A DNA stretch of 64,000 nt, from contig JBMNLS010000001.1 in NCBI GenBank assembly GCA_050952935.1, forward strand, positions 1,426,001-1,490,000, in the 5' to 3' direction. This document shows, one piece after another, positions 52,002 through 60,319 of the stretch; position 1 is the first letter of the stretch; every line of letters starts with the position of its first letter. The notes beneath the pieces were generated by a model, which searched no databases, was not told where the DNA came from, and saw only the letters and a program-made list of their open reading frames with translations. Source of the DNA: UBA6115 sp050952935 (GTDB lineage: Bacteria; Bacillota; Clostridia; Christensenellales; Aristaeellaceae). The translations under genes and the position numbers were made by a program.

Positions 52002-53275
52002 ATGCAGTTATCCTAATGCTAATTGTCTTTGCGGTGACCATTGCAATAGGTATACCTATCGCAGCAGGGCTAGGCATATCATCTATTATAGCGCTGATGT
52101 CACAAGGCCTTCCTTTGTTTATGGTCGCGCAACGCATGGTAACACAAATAAATACGTTTACCGTTATGGCAATTTTGTTCTTTATACTTTCCGGCGAAAT
52201 TATGTGCCAGGGAACCATGACCGAAAAATTAGTCAACTGGGCGATGGCCATTGTCGGTCACATCAGAGGTGGTTTGGCTATTGCTGGCGGAGTTGCTGCA
52301 ACGTTTTTCTCCGCATTGTCTGGGTCTTCAGCAGCCACTTGCGCATCCATTGGCGCTATCATGATTGACAAGATGTCTGAACGCGGATACCCAAAGGCAT
52401 TCTCTGCTGCAACGATTGCTACTACAGGGATAACAGGCATTGTCATACCACCGAGTGTTACATTCGTTGTATATGGCGTAGTCACTGGAACATCGGTGAA
52501 AAAGTTGTTTGCAGGTGGAATTATTCCCGGATTGCTAATGGCAGGTTCATTTATGCTTGTCATCTGGTTCTACAGCAAGAAGAGAGGGTATGGGGCTATA
52601 CAAAAGTTCAGCCTTAAGTATCTTGCCAAAGAGACATTAAGGAGCATTCCCGTTCTAATGATGCCACTGATTATTCTTGGCGGAATATATGGTGGAATCG
52701 TTACACCAAATGAGGCAGCGGTGGTATCGGCAGTTTACGCGTTTATAGTGACCGCCGTTACTGACAAAACACTTACTTGGAAGGTGATGAAAAAGGTATT
52801 GCTGAAAACTGTAATCAGCACAGCGGTAATCATCTTCATTATGCAGATGGCAGCAGCTTTCAGCTGGGTAATGACCAATGCCAGAATACCTCACATTCTC
52901 GGCCAATGGAGTGCAGAGATCGGTGCTAACAAATACATGTTTCTGCTGGCCGTCAATTTAGTGTTTCTTGTCGCAGGAATGTTGATCACTGGCTCTGCGG
53001 CGGTATCTATTCTTGCTCCGATTTTTTTGCCTGTCGCACTATCCTATGGCTTAGATCCTGTTTTCTTGGGCGTTGTTATGATATGCAACTTGGCCATCGG
53101 CTACATTACTCCTCCAGTAGGAATTAACCTATATTTATCTGCTACCATAGCTGAAGTCACTATAGAGGACATATTGAAAGCAAATATGCCTTTCCTGATA
53201 GTTGCACTCCTATGCCAAGCAATAATCACGTTAGTTCCCCAACTTTCTTTAATTATTCCAAATATGATTAATTAG
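51998..53275 (+). CDS. dctM: TRAP transporter, large permease DctM
   Basis: 425 aa with about 12 helices. Family motifs: GIPIAAGLGISSIIALMSQG, LSGSSAATCASIGAIMI, GIVIPPSVTFVVYG and YITPPVGINLYLSA. Together with DctQ it carries the ligand using a Na+ gradient. Confidence 0.93.
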   Translation: MNAVILMLIVFAVTIAIGIPIAAGLGISSIIALMSQGLPLFMVAQRMVTQINTFTVMAILFFILSGEIMCQGTMTEKLVNWAMAIVGHIRGGLAIAGGVAATFFSALSGSSAATCASIGAIMIDKMSERGYPKAFSAATIATTGITGIVIPPSVTFVVYGVVTGTSVKKLFAGGIIPGLLMAGSFMLVIWFYSKKRGYGAIQKFSLKYLAKETLRSIPVLMMPLIILGGIYGGIVTPNEAAVVSAVYAFIVTAVTDKTLTWKVMKKVLLKTVISTAVIIFIMQMAAAFSWVMTNARIPHILGQWSAEIGANKYMFLLAVNLVFLVAGMLITGSAAVSILAPIFLPVALSYGLDPVFLGVVMICNLAIGYITPPVGINLYLSATIAEVTIEDILKANMPFLIVALLCQAIITLVPQLSLIIPNMIN

Positions 53276-53294
53276 TGAACAGAGGTTGATAATT

Positions 53295-54647
53295 ATGAAG
53301 ATTCTTGCGCTCAATGGTTTGCTTGGCTATGGCTATGATGCCAAAAGCCTAGAAATTGTGAAGACCATGGATATCGACTACATTGGGGTCGATGCGGGTT
53401 CAACTGATCCAGGCCCATTTTATTTGGGCAATGGATTTTCCTTTACGAACAGAGTGGCTGTGAAACGTGATATCGAACTCGTTTTACCATATGCTTTGGG
53501 AAAGAAAATTCCCTTCATTATTGGAACAGCAGGTGGTTCAGGCGGCAATGTACACGTGGAATGGCTTCATGACATCATTCGGGAGATTGCTGAAGAAAAG
53601 CACCTTAGCTTTCGTATGGCAATTATTCAAACTGAAGTTACCAAAGAGTACGTGCTGGGGAAAATGGCTGAGGACAAAACCTTAGACATGTCGCCTAATT
53701 TTGAACTTACAACGGATAATGTTAACCGATGCGTCCGGATTGTTTCGCAGATTGGTGTTGATCCCATTATCGATGCTTTAAAATCGGATGTAGATGTTGT
53801 TTTATGTGGCCGTTGTTGTGACACCGCCATCTATGCAGCTCCTGCATTGCTTGCAGGGATGGATGAAGGACTGGCTGTACATATGGCTAAAATTATGGAA
53901 TGTGGTGCGCTTTGTGCAGAACCGATGGCTGCTGCCGATTGCTTGTTGGCAACCATAGAAAAAGACAGTTTTACCTTGGAACCGGTTAACCCAGATCGTA
54001 AATGCACCATAGCTCGCGTGGCTGCTCACACAATGTATGAGCAAGGTAACCCATATTATATTTACGAGCCAAATGGTTATGCAGATTTACGTGAATCCCA
54101 GTATTTACAGCTAAATGATCGAGCTGTACAGGTTACAAACAGTGTATTTCACCCGGCTAATCAACCCACGCTTAAATTGGAAGGAGCGATGTTGGAGGGA
54201 TATAGAACCATTACAATAGCAGGTGTCAATGATCCCGAAACAATTATTCGCATAGACGAAATCATGGAAACGGTTAGAGGGTTCGTTGCCAAAAACCTGG
54301 AAGGGAAAATTCCCGAAACTGATTACAAAATCACACTTCATAAGTACGGAACTCCATTGACAGGAGAGCCGTGGGAAACTATAATTCCTGACTGTTCGCT
54401 TGGTATAATTATCGAAGTAGTTGCTAAAACACAAGAAATTGCCAATACGATTTGTGCTCTGGCCAGAGCCAGAACACTGCACACAGATTACCCGGGAAGA
54501 AAGACTTCAGCCGGCAATCTGGCCTTCCCATACTCACCATCGGATATTCCTTGCGGACCGGTATTCACCTTTGGTATTTATCATCTGGTAAAAGTTGACG
54601 ACTTGCGTGAAACATCCAAGACAATTTTTGTGAATGTAGGTGAATAA
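53295..54647 (+). CDS. AtuA-family (DUF1446) protein
   Basis: 450 aa. Matches the acyclic terpene utilisation AtuA / DUF1446 family: ILALNGLLGYGYDAKSLEIVKT, DAGSTDPGPFYLGNGF, GTAGGSGGNVHVEWLHD and VDVVLCGRCCDTAIYAAPALLAGMD. The reaction is not established. In many bacteria it is next to DUF4387, as here. AGAGG is upstream of the ATG. Confidence 0.8.
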   Translation: MKILALNGLLGYGYDAKSLEIVKTMDIDYIGVDAGSTDPGPFYLGNGFSFTNRVAVKRDIELVLPYALGKKIPFIIGTAGGSGGNVHVEWLHDIIREIAEEKHLSFRMAIIQTEVTKEYVLGKMAEDKTLDMSPNFELTTDNVNRCVRIVSQIGVDPIIDALKSDVDVVLCGRCCDTAIYAAPALLAGMDEGLAVHMAKIMECGALCAEPMAAADCLLATIEKDSFTLEPVNPDRKCTIARVAAHTMYEQGNPYYIYEPNGYADLRESQYLQLNDRAVQVTNSVFHPANQPTLKLEGAMLEGYRTITIAGVNDPETIIRIDEIMETVRGFVAKNLEGKIPETDYKITLHKYGTPLTGEPWETIIPDCSLGIIIEVVAKTQEIANTICALARARTLHTDYPGRKTSAGNLAFPYSPSDIPCGPVFTFGIYHLVKVDDLRETSKTIFVNVGE

Positions 54648-54648
54648 T

Positions 54649-54957
54649 ATGACAAAATTGATTGATCTGACAAGTATCCTTAGAAGTAAGAATGCTGGGC
54701 CACTTCATGTGACTTTTGACGTGATGTTTGATTCCGTACAAAAGTACGAGAGAGTGAAGAATTCAAATGCGCTTAAGCAAGAAACGATTGCGGCATTGTA
54801 TGCAGTTCCCATTGACGATGTAGAAATTGTTTTATACGATATCGTTAATTCGCTTAAGATTACTATTCCCCGAAAAATCGTCAGTGGAGGCATTGGCGAT
54901 GATGATGTGTACGGCTGTCAACAACAATACAAACTATCAAACATTTTAATTCCATAA
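54649..54957 (+). CDS. DUF4387 family protein
   Basis: 102 aa: TKLIDLTSILRSKNAGPLHV (conserved S-K-N-A-G-P), then VPIDDVEIVLYDIVNSLKITIPR and DDDVYGCQQQYKL. The gene nearly overlaps DUF1446 stop. Probably works with it; function unknown. Confidence 0.8.
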   Translation: MTKLIDLTSILRSKNAGPLHVTFDVMFDSVQKYERVKNSNALKQETIAALYAVPIDDVEIVLYDIVNSLKITIPRKIVSGGIGDDDVYGCQQQYKLSNILIP

Positions 54958-55089
54958 CTTCATTAACATAAAAGGACAGGATGTCGGAGTAAAAACCATG
55001 GAAGATGAATATATCCATTATGGTGCTTTTACGAAGAGAAGGCTCTTTGCACAAGTAAACATATCACTAACAGCGAAAGGAGTTATCTC

Positions 55090-56007
55090 ATGATTAGTAA
55101 AGAACTTTATTCACAAGTGCTTTTCGATACTGTAAAACGGGGTGCTACTGTACTTTCGGATGATGTGCATGACGCATTTGAGCGCGCCATAGAAATTGAA
55201 GAATCAGCAGGAGCAAAAGAAGGGCTTAGCCGTACGCTTGAGAGCATCAACTTGTCTGTTGCAAAGGATAATCCAGCTTGCCCTGACACAGGATGGCCCA
55301 TCTTTTACTTTAAAGTAGGGAATGAATGCGAGCTTGAAGGGGGCTTTATGGCGCTTGAAGAAGCGACACGTAATGCGGTACGAAAGGCAACAAAACTTGG
55401 CTATTTACGATCAACCATGAAGAATCCATTGACAGGTGATGACCCTGGTGACAATGTTGGAATGAATATACCAGACTTCACCTACCAGTTTGTACCGGGC
55501 AACGGTATTGAGATTACTTATGTTGCCAAGGGAGGTGGATCAGAGTGTTTTGGAGGCACTCGCCATAGAGTCGTGGCTTTCGCGGATGGTGTGAAAGGCA
55601 TATATAAGCAGGTGGTAGACAGCTACATAGCATCCACACGTGCCGGTGCTGTTTGTCCTCCTTCCATTTTGGGTGTGGGCATTGGTGGGACTGCCAATGT
55701 TGCTGCGAATCTGGCTAAGAAGGCAGCTTGCCTTCGTACAGTGGGTTCTAAGCATCCCGATCCTTTGATTAGGAAGATTGAAGTTGATCTGTACAATGCG
55801 TTGAACTCATTGGGGATTGGGATTATGGGATCAGGAGGAAGTACTTCTGTTCTAGGTGTTAATGTGGAGTATGCACATACGCATATTGCGGGAATCTGTG
55901 TTGCAACAAGTACCAACTGCATGGTCGCTCGACGTGCAACATCCCGTATTACCGCAGACTCTGAGGTGGAAGTCCTAAAAAGCGCAAACTGGTTTGAAGG
56001 GAGATAA
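55090..56007 (+). CDS. Class I fumarase/tartrate dehydratase-type Fe-S hydro-lyase, alpha subunit
   Basis: 305 aa, close to TtdA (tartrate dehydratase alpha) in length. Candidate [4Fe-4S] cysteines are C64 (CPDTGWP), C189 (AVCPPSILGVGIGG) and C270 or C277 (ICVATSTNC). Also DDPGDNVGMN, GGGSECFGG. Catalyses reversible (de)hydration of a dicarboxylate such as fumarate/malate or tartrate/oxaloacetate; which one is undetermined. AAAGGAG upstream of the ATG. Confidence 0.85.
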   Translation: MISKELYSQVLFDTVKRGATVLSDDVHDAFERAIEIEESAGAKEGLSRTLESINLSVAKDNPACPDTGWPIFYFKVGNECELEGGFMALEEATRNAVRKATKLGYLRSTMKNPLTGDDPGDNVGMNIPDFTYQFVPGNGIEITYVAKGGGSECFGGTRHRVVAFADGVKGIYKQVVDSYIASTRAGAVCPPSILGVGIGGTANVAANLAKKAACLRTVGSKHPDPLIRKIEVDLYNALNSLGIGIMGSGGSTSVLGVNVEYAHTHIAGICVATSTNCMVARRATSRITADSEVEVLKSANWFEGR

Positions 56008-56012
56008 ATAAG

Positions 56013-56636
56013 ATGGCAACTTATCATTTGAGGGCACCCTTGACGGATGCTGATGTTCTTCAACTTAAGCTGGGCGATATTGTTTTCTTAAGTGGTCCTG
56101 CGTTTACTTGCAGATCTCGGCTTCATAGGTATGTTCTGGAAGAAGGGCATCCGATGCCCGCATCAACGCTAGACAAAAACCTGTTAATTCATGTTGGACC
56201 AATTGTTGTGAAAGATGAGGATCGTTGGCGTCTTGTATCCTTCATGCCAACATCCAGTATCCGTTTTGAAAAATGGGGAGCACAATCTATTGAGAAATGG
56301 GGGTTAAAGCTCATAGTTGGGAAAACAACAATGGGACCGGAAACCGCCATGAAAATGAAAGAAAGGAAATGCGTTCATGTTACACCAATTGGTGTAACCC
56401 CAAACCTTTGGATTGATTCCATTAAGATCTTGGGAGTAGATTATTTCGAAGAACTTGGCACCATAGAAGCAACTTGGGATCTTGAGCTTAATGAGTTAGG
56501 CCCTTTCGTTGTTGATATGGATTGCGAAGGTAAGAACTTATTTGATGCCATGGATGAAGTTATTGAAGCCCGGCGCTTAGAAGCGTATGATGCTTTGGGC
56601 ATTCCAAGGGATTTCGAGTTTACAAAACTCTACTGA
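56013..56636 (+). CDS. Class I fumarase/tartrate dehydratase-type hydro-lyase, beta subunit
   Basis: 207 aa, close to TtdB in length. SGPAFTCRSRLHRYVLEEG, HVGPIVVKDEDRWR, GPTTSxR-like SFMPTSSIRFEKWG, GKTTMGPETAMKM. Forms the active enzyme with the alpha subunit; a 5-nt gap indicates coupling. A perfect terminator follows. Confidence 0.85.
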   Translation: MATYHLRAPLTDADVLQLKLGDIVFLSGPAFTCRSRLHRYVLEEGHPMPASTLDKNLLIHVGPIVVKDEDRWRLVSFMPTSSIRFEKWGAQSIEKWGLKLIVGKTTMGPETAMKMKERKCVHVTPIGVTPNLWIDSIKILGVDYFEELGTIEATWDLELNELGPFVVDMDCEGKNLFDAMDEVIEARRLEAYDALGIPRDFEFTKLY

Positions 56637-56673
56637 AATTCTTCTGAGGCATTTGTGAGATTACGTCATTCTT

Positions 56674-56707
56674 TTCCCGCCATGAGAAGTCATGGCGGGA
56701 AGCTTTT
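56674..56707 (+). terminator. Terminator after the dehydratase genes
   Basis: Perfect 12-bp stem TTCCCGCCATGA/TCATGGCGGGAA with GAAG loop, then GCTTTTC. Confidence 0.8.
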
Positions 56708-56735
56708 CACTATTATGTGAGGTGATTAATAGCCG

Positions 56736-57476
56736 ATGAACAGGGATGAGTTCGTTAGTAAATTAAAGACACATGCGCAAAAGCTGGGTATTGATAAAAT
56801 AGCTTTTGCGGACTTGACAATTCCAGGTTTGCTACTTCGAAGCGAGAATGCTGGATTCCTTTTGAACAACGGATATCACATAGCAGTTTCAATAGCTATG
56901 CGAATATCTGAGGCGACCTGCAGCCTGGCATTGCAATCCGATGATGAGGGTCTCATGAACTACTTTAAGGCTCACGCCTTAGCTCGAGCCAATCAGTTGG
57001 ATGATGCGGCATTAAAATTGGCTCTGTATCTGGAAAACTTCGGATATAAGGCTTTCGTGGTTCCTGGATTAGGCTCGGGTTACACCGTCGGTGCTCCAGG
57101 CATTGTTTCTCACATGGCGATAGCAAATGTCTCTGGACTTGGAACGATGGGAGATAGCGGTATGATATTAACTCCCGAATTTGGTCCAAGGGTAAGACTT
57201 AGCACAATCATAACGGATTGCCCTCTGCCAGTACATAACCAAACAAAAGACATCTGCATACACTGTGGGTTATGCAAAGAGGCCTGTCCTTCAGGAGCAA
57301 TTACAGGTAAGCGTTTTGACCCACATAATCCTTCAGGAGAGTACATGGATCGTGCAACATGCGCCAAATATCGCGACCAGCGCCTGGAGAAGACTGGGAA
57401 TCGCTTCTGTAATATCTGCATGGCGATTTGTCCAATCGGAGCCAAACAACACAAAACAGGAAATGTTGATCTATGA
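56736..57476 (+). CDS. QueG-like (epoxyqueuosine reductase-like) 4Fe-4S protein
   Basis: 246 aa. Two [4Fe-4S] ferredoxin motifs at the C terminus: CIHCGLCKEACP near residue 173 and CNICMAICPIG near 228. SGLGTMGDSGMILTPEFGPRVRLSTI resembles QueG and related corrinoid-type reductases. It is shorter than QueG (about 380 aa), lacking HEAT repeats. AGGTG is upstream; it lies after the terminator, so it may be expressed separately. Function in the island is unclear; it could maintain the Fe-S hydro-lyase or process a cofactor. Confidence 0.65.
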   Translation: MNRDEFVSKLKTHAQKLGIDKIAFADLTIPGLLLRSENAGFLLNNGYHIAVSIAMRISEATCSLALQSDDEGLMNYFKAHALARANQLDDAALKLALYLENFGYKAFVVPGLGSGYTVGAPGIVSHMAIANVSGLGTMGDSGMILTPEFGPRVRLSTIITDCPLPVHNQTKDICIHCGLCKEACPSGAITGKRFDPHNPSGEYMDRATCAKYRDQRLEKTGNRFCNICMAICPIGAKQHKTGNVDL

Positions 57477-57892
57477 TACAATTCCATGATTCCATCATCA
57501 TTCATAAAGCTTGCCAAGGGATATTATCTTGCTTTTTCGGATATAAAAAGGGCACAAGAAGTATGAGGTGTATGTATCGGTATACCCTGCTGAAAATGCT
57601 GGCGGAGCAAGAAGATGATCCTCCAGCACTTGTTTTTGTTGAAATATCAGGCTTCGGGTAATTCAGGTAATTGCCCGGATGATATGTCGAGAATCAAAAC
57701 CGGAACAGTGGAGGCGCGAAATTGTCAGTAATATCAAGGCGAAACAGGATGTTTTTTTACCCTTATTTTTACCCTTACCGCGTTAATACGGGATAGTACG
57801 CAACGGAAAACGGATTCATGAAAAGTGAGTAATATCAACGAAAACCGGAACGCAACGACACGCAAAAAACGCCAAAAACAGCCCTGAAATAA
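57477..57892. other. Non-coding right end of the element
   Basis: 416 bp, no convincing gene. It contains the right 12-mer pair (57755-57778), a repeat of AGTAATATCAA at 57727 and 57829, and leads to attR. Confidence 0.6.
57755..57778. repeat. Tandem 12-mer pair, right end
   Basis: TTTTACCCTTAT then TTTTACCCTTAC, same orientation and order as the left pair at 40489-40512 (one mismatch). Confidence 0.55.
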
Positions 57893-57915
57893 TTCGAATT
57901 CCGTCGGAGGTGCCA
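57893..57915 (+). repeat. Right attachment site (attR)
   Basis: Near-perfect copy (22 of 23) of the tRNA-Glu 3' end including CCA, at the end of the element. Confidence 0.85.
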
Positions 57916-57920
57916 TGAGA

Positions 57921-57950
57921 AATCCCTTGAAAAATCAAGGGATTTTGTTG
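57921..57950. terminator. Displaced host terminator, bidirectional
   Basis: AATCCCTTGA, 4-nt loop, TCAAGGGATT then TTGTTG. It would originally have ended the tRNA-Glu transcript and still overlaps the histidine phosphatase stop codon from the other side. Confidence 0.7.
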
Positions 57951-58552
57951 TTTAGGATGGTTAAATGCTGAAGGCTGTTTGCCATGACCACCCTACGGCT
58001 TTCACCTTCTATCCGCCATTCATGGATGCCGGTGTCTCCGGTGTGGAAGATGACGGGGCTATCGATGGGAAGGCTGAGGAAGGCGTGATAAAGTTGATTG
58101 ATAAGGCCGCCATGGCTGATGAGGACGATGGTGGCATCCTGATGGTAGGAGGAAAGCACTTTGCCCAGCACTTTATCAGCGCGGTGGCGGAAGGCGTGCT
58201 TTGATTCCTGACCATACAGGGCTTTGTCGGGAGGTAGATCGGGCACATAGGGGTAACGGGCTTGCGCCTCTTTTCTGGATAGGCCGGCAATGAGGCCGTT
58301 GTTAAACTCTAAAAGCAACTCATCGGTAGAAAAAGACAGATTTAGTTGGTTGGCCAAGCATTCTGCAGTTTGTAATGCGCGTTTTAGGGGGCTGGTGATG
58401 ATAGTGTCCACCTGATAGCGCTTGGCTACCCAGACCACCATCTGCTTGGCCTGACTCAAACCAATTGGTGTCAGTTCAAAGTCCGCCCGGCCTTCGTGAA
58501 CATTTAGAATATCAGCCTGGGACTGCCCATGACGGATCACTAAGATGCGCAT
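57935..58552 (-). CDS. Histidine phosphatase family protein (phosphoglycerate mutase-like)
   Basis: 205 aa. RHGQSQAD (catalytic His) at residues 7-14, TSPLKRALQTAE near 54, and SHGGLINQLY near 150 (second His). The fold suits broad-specificity phosphatases of the PhoE/CobC type; substrate unknown. Its base composition matches the chromosomal genes, so the island ends before it. AGGAGGG upstream. Confidence 0.85.
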   Translation of the reverse strand: MRILVIRHGQSQADILNVHEGRADFELTPIGLSQAKQMVVWVAKRYQVDTIITSPLKRALQTAECLANQLNLSFSTDELLLEFNNGLIAGLSRKEAQARYPYVPDLPPDKALYGQESKHAFRHRADKVLGKVLSSYHQDATIVLISHGGLINQLYHAFLSLPIDSPVIFHTGDTGIHEWRIEGESRRVVMANSLQHLTILNNKIP

Positions 58553-58933
58553 AGCGCCCCTCCTTATTTGAGTTGTCCTTATTTTGAAAGTCCGATAATG
58601 CTATGTCAAGAGCTTTTCTTCGTAAGCAGAAGACTATTCTTAGAATAACTAAACCGTTGACTTTGTCAGCAAAATCAACGGTTTTCCCATGATACGAGTG
58701 TTCTTATAGGACTTTTTCAGAAAAGTTAGTATTATCAATAGGTTTGCGACTTTCAGCAGGCAGTATTTACATTGAAAATCAGCGTTTATCCAATTGATAC
58801 TTGAGTTTCTATATCAGTAAGACTTCAAAATGTTACGAAAATGCGCATTAATCAAAACATACTTAGCAATACAACATAATCCGAAAGGATGGTATAATGA
58901 CACCGATGATTTTCAAAAAGGTGAGTGAACAAA
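58553..58933. other. A+T-rich intergenic region
   Basis: 381 bp without a gene. It contains a hairpin (AAACCGTTGA/TCAACGGTTT, 58650-58684) that may be a terminator in both directions, and a TATAAT at 58893-58898 that is the likely -10 of the next gene. Confidence 0.55.
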
Positions 58934-60214
58934 ATGTACCTAGAAAAAGAGAGTGCAACACTTGAATTGAAGGAAAGACTAACTGATAGTTTTCTTAAAA
59001 CTGTTAGTGCCTATGCAAATTACGGAGACGGGCGCATCCTATTCGGGGTTGCTGACGATGGTATTGTACTTGGTGTTTCAAACCCTAAAGAGTTGCGCCT
59101 TAAAATCGAAAACAAGATTAATGACTGCATATCGCCACCACCTGAGTACACCTTAAGGGAGAAAGCTTTTGAGGGGAGTGTAATCGTTGAATTAGCGGTT
59201 AAGCGTGGGTGGGATACACCTTATACATATCAAGGCAGCGCTTATAGACGATCGGATACCTCGACGGTCAGGGTAGAACGCCAAGAATTCCGTCGATTAT
59301 CAATCGACGGCAGTGGCTTGAGTTTTGACCAACTCTTATCAACTGAGAAAAACCTTGCGTTCAATGTACTCGAACGCGCACTTAAACAAGCAATTGGAAT
59401 TAGCAAGTTCGATCAAGATACGTTGCGCACGTTAGGACTTATCCGCAACAACAGTTACACGAAAGGCGCTGAGCTTTTAGCGGATGCAAACCAAAATGCC
59501 CAGTCAAAAACTACAATTATTCGATTTGGCAGAACGATTTCTGAGTTTATGGATCGAGCAGATTATGAATACCAATCCCTCCTAAATCAATATGAGGGAG
59601 CATTAAAAATGTTTGATAAATGGTATCAACCTTACGAGGCTGTTGTTGGGTTTGAGCGGGTGAAGCGAATTCAGATTCCGCGGGAGGCTTTCCGGGAAGC
59701 AGTTGCGAATGCTATCTTGCATAGACGCTTTGATATAAATGGAGTTGTACAGGTTTCTATGTATGAGGACCGAATTGAAGTATTGTCTCCTGGTGGTCTA
59801 CCTGAGGGAATTAGTGAAACGGCTTTTCTTTACAGCCGTTTATCTCTTCCCAGAAACTTGACGATTGCAGAGGTTTTTCATCGTCTTCGCATCATTGAGA
59901 AATTTGGCACAGGGATTGACCGCATTCGTGGCGAGTATGCCAATCAGGCAAATCAACCTCAATTTCAAATTACCGATAGTCATATCAATATCGTGTTGCC
60001 AGTTATAGATTATGATGCACGTCCTAATAAGGCTACTCTTGAGGAGCAAATAATGCTTTTGCTGTCAAAAGAAGGACCTAAATCCAGGGCAGAGATTGAA
60101 CTAGCTACAGGATATAAGCGCAGTTGGATATTAAATGAGCTTAAAGGGCTCGTTAAAGAGGGGAAATTAGAAACTGTTGGCAGTGGTAGATATACGAGGT
60201 ATCAATTGAAATGA
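58934..60214 (+). CDS. AlbA_2/RecG-like regulator or ATP-binding protein
   Basis: About 427 aa from ATG with GGTGAG 8 nt upstream. The N-terminal AlbA_2 domain (LELKERLTDSFLKTVSAYAN, GRILFGVADDG) is followed by a HATPase-like part (REAFREAVANAILHRRFD, DRIEVLSPGGLPEGI, IEKFGTGIDRIRGEYAN) and a winged-helix end (GPKSRAEIELATGYKRSWIL). This architecture is widespread as a transcriptional or defence-linked ATP-binding regulator. Gene precedes the TOTE-type helicase. Confidence 0.78.
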   Translation: MYLEKESATLELKERLTDSFLKTVSAYANYGDGRILFGVADDGIVLGVSNPKELRLKIENKINDCISPPPEYTLREKAFEGSVIVELAVKRGWDTPYTYQGSAYRRSDTSTVRVERQEFRRLSIDGSGLSFDQLLSTEKNLAFNVLERALKQAIGISKFDQDTLRTLGLIRNNSYTKGAELLADANQNAQSKTTIIRFGRTISEFMDRADYEYQSLLNQYEGALKMFDKWYQPYEAVVGFERVKRIQIPREAFREAVANAILHRRFDINGVVQVSMYEDRIEVLSPGGLPEGISETAFLYSRLSLPRNLTIAEVFHRLRIIEKFGTGIDRIRGEYANQANQPQFQITDSHINIVLPVIDYDARPNKATLEEQIMLLLSKEGPKSRAEIELATGYKRSWILNELKGLVKEGKLETVGSGRYTRYQLK

Positions 60215-60230
60215 CTTGAACTGGATACCC

Positions 60231-60277
60231 CTATCTACCACCATTGATGCCATAATGGTAGTTGGCGTGGTAGATAG
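60231..60277. promoter_or_regulatory. Large inverted repeat before the helicase gene
   Basis: CTATCTACCAC and GTGGTAGATAG are perfect 11-bp arms, with a nested CCATT/AATGG. An operator or RNA hairpin is possible. Confidence 0.55.
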
Positions 60278-60319
60278 CTATCGTTATGGTAGATGAAATG
60301 ACTGTCCTGAGGTGTGAAC

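Larger units (their letters stand above)
40433..57915. mobile_element. 17.5-kb integrative element in tRNA-Glu with a sigma-54-controlled metabolic cargo
   Basis: Bounded by attL in tRNA-Glu and attR at 57893-57915. A tyrosine integrase sits at the left end pointing towards the tRNA. The left third has small phage-like genes, a terminase-small-subunit-like protein and a degraded regulator; no capsid, tail or conjugation genes are seen. The right part is visibly A+T-richer and carries rpoN, a sigma-54 activator, a TRAP transporter and a dehydratase operon. It looks like a phage satellite or a decayed element with acquired catabolic genes. Confidence 0.82.

Noticed and set aside
57473..57661. 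62-aa ORF at the right end of the element
   Set aside because: No ribosome site, overlaps the previous stop, and no family resemblance.
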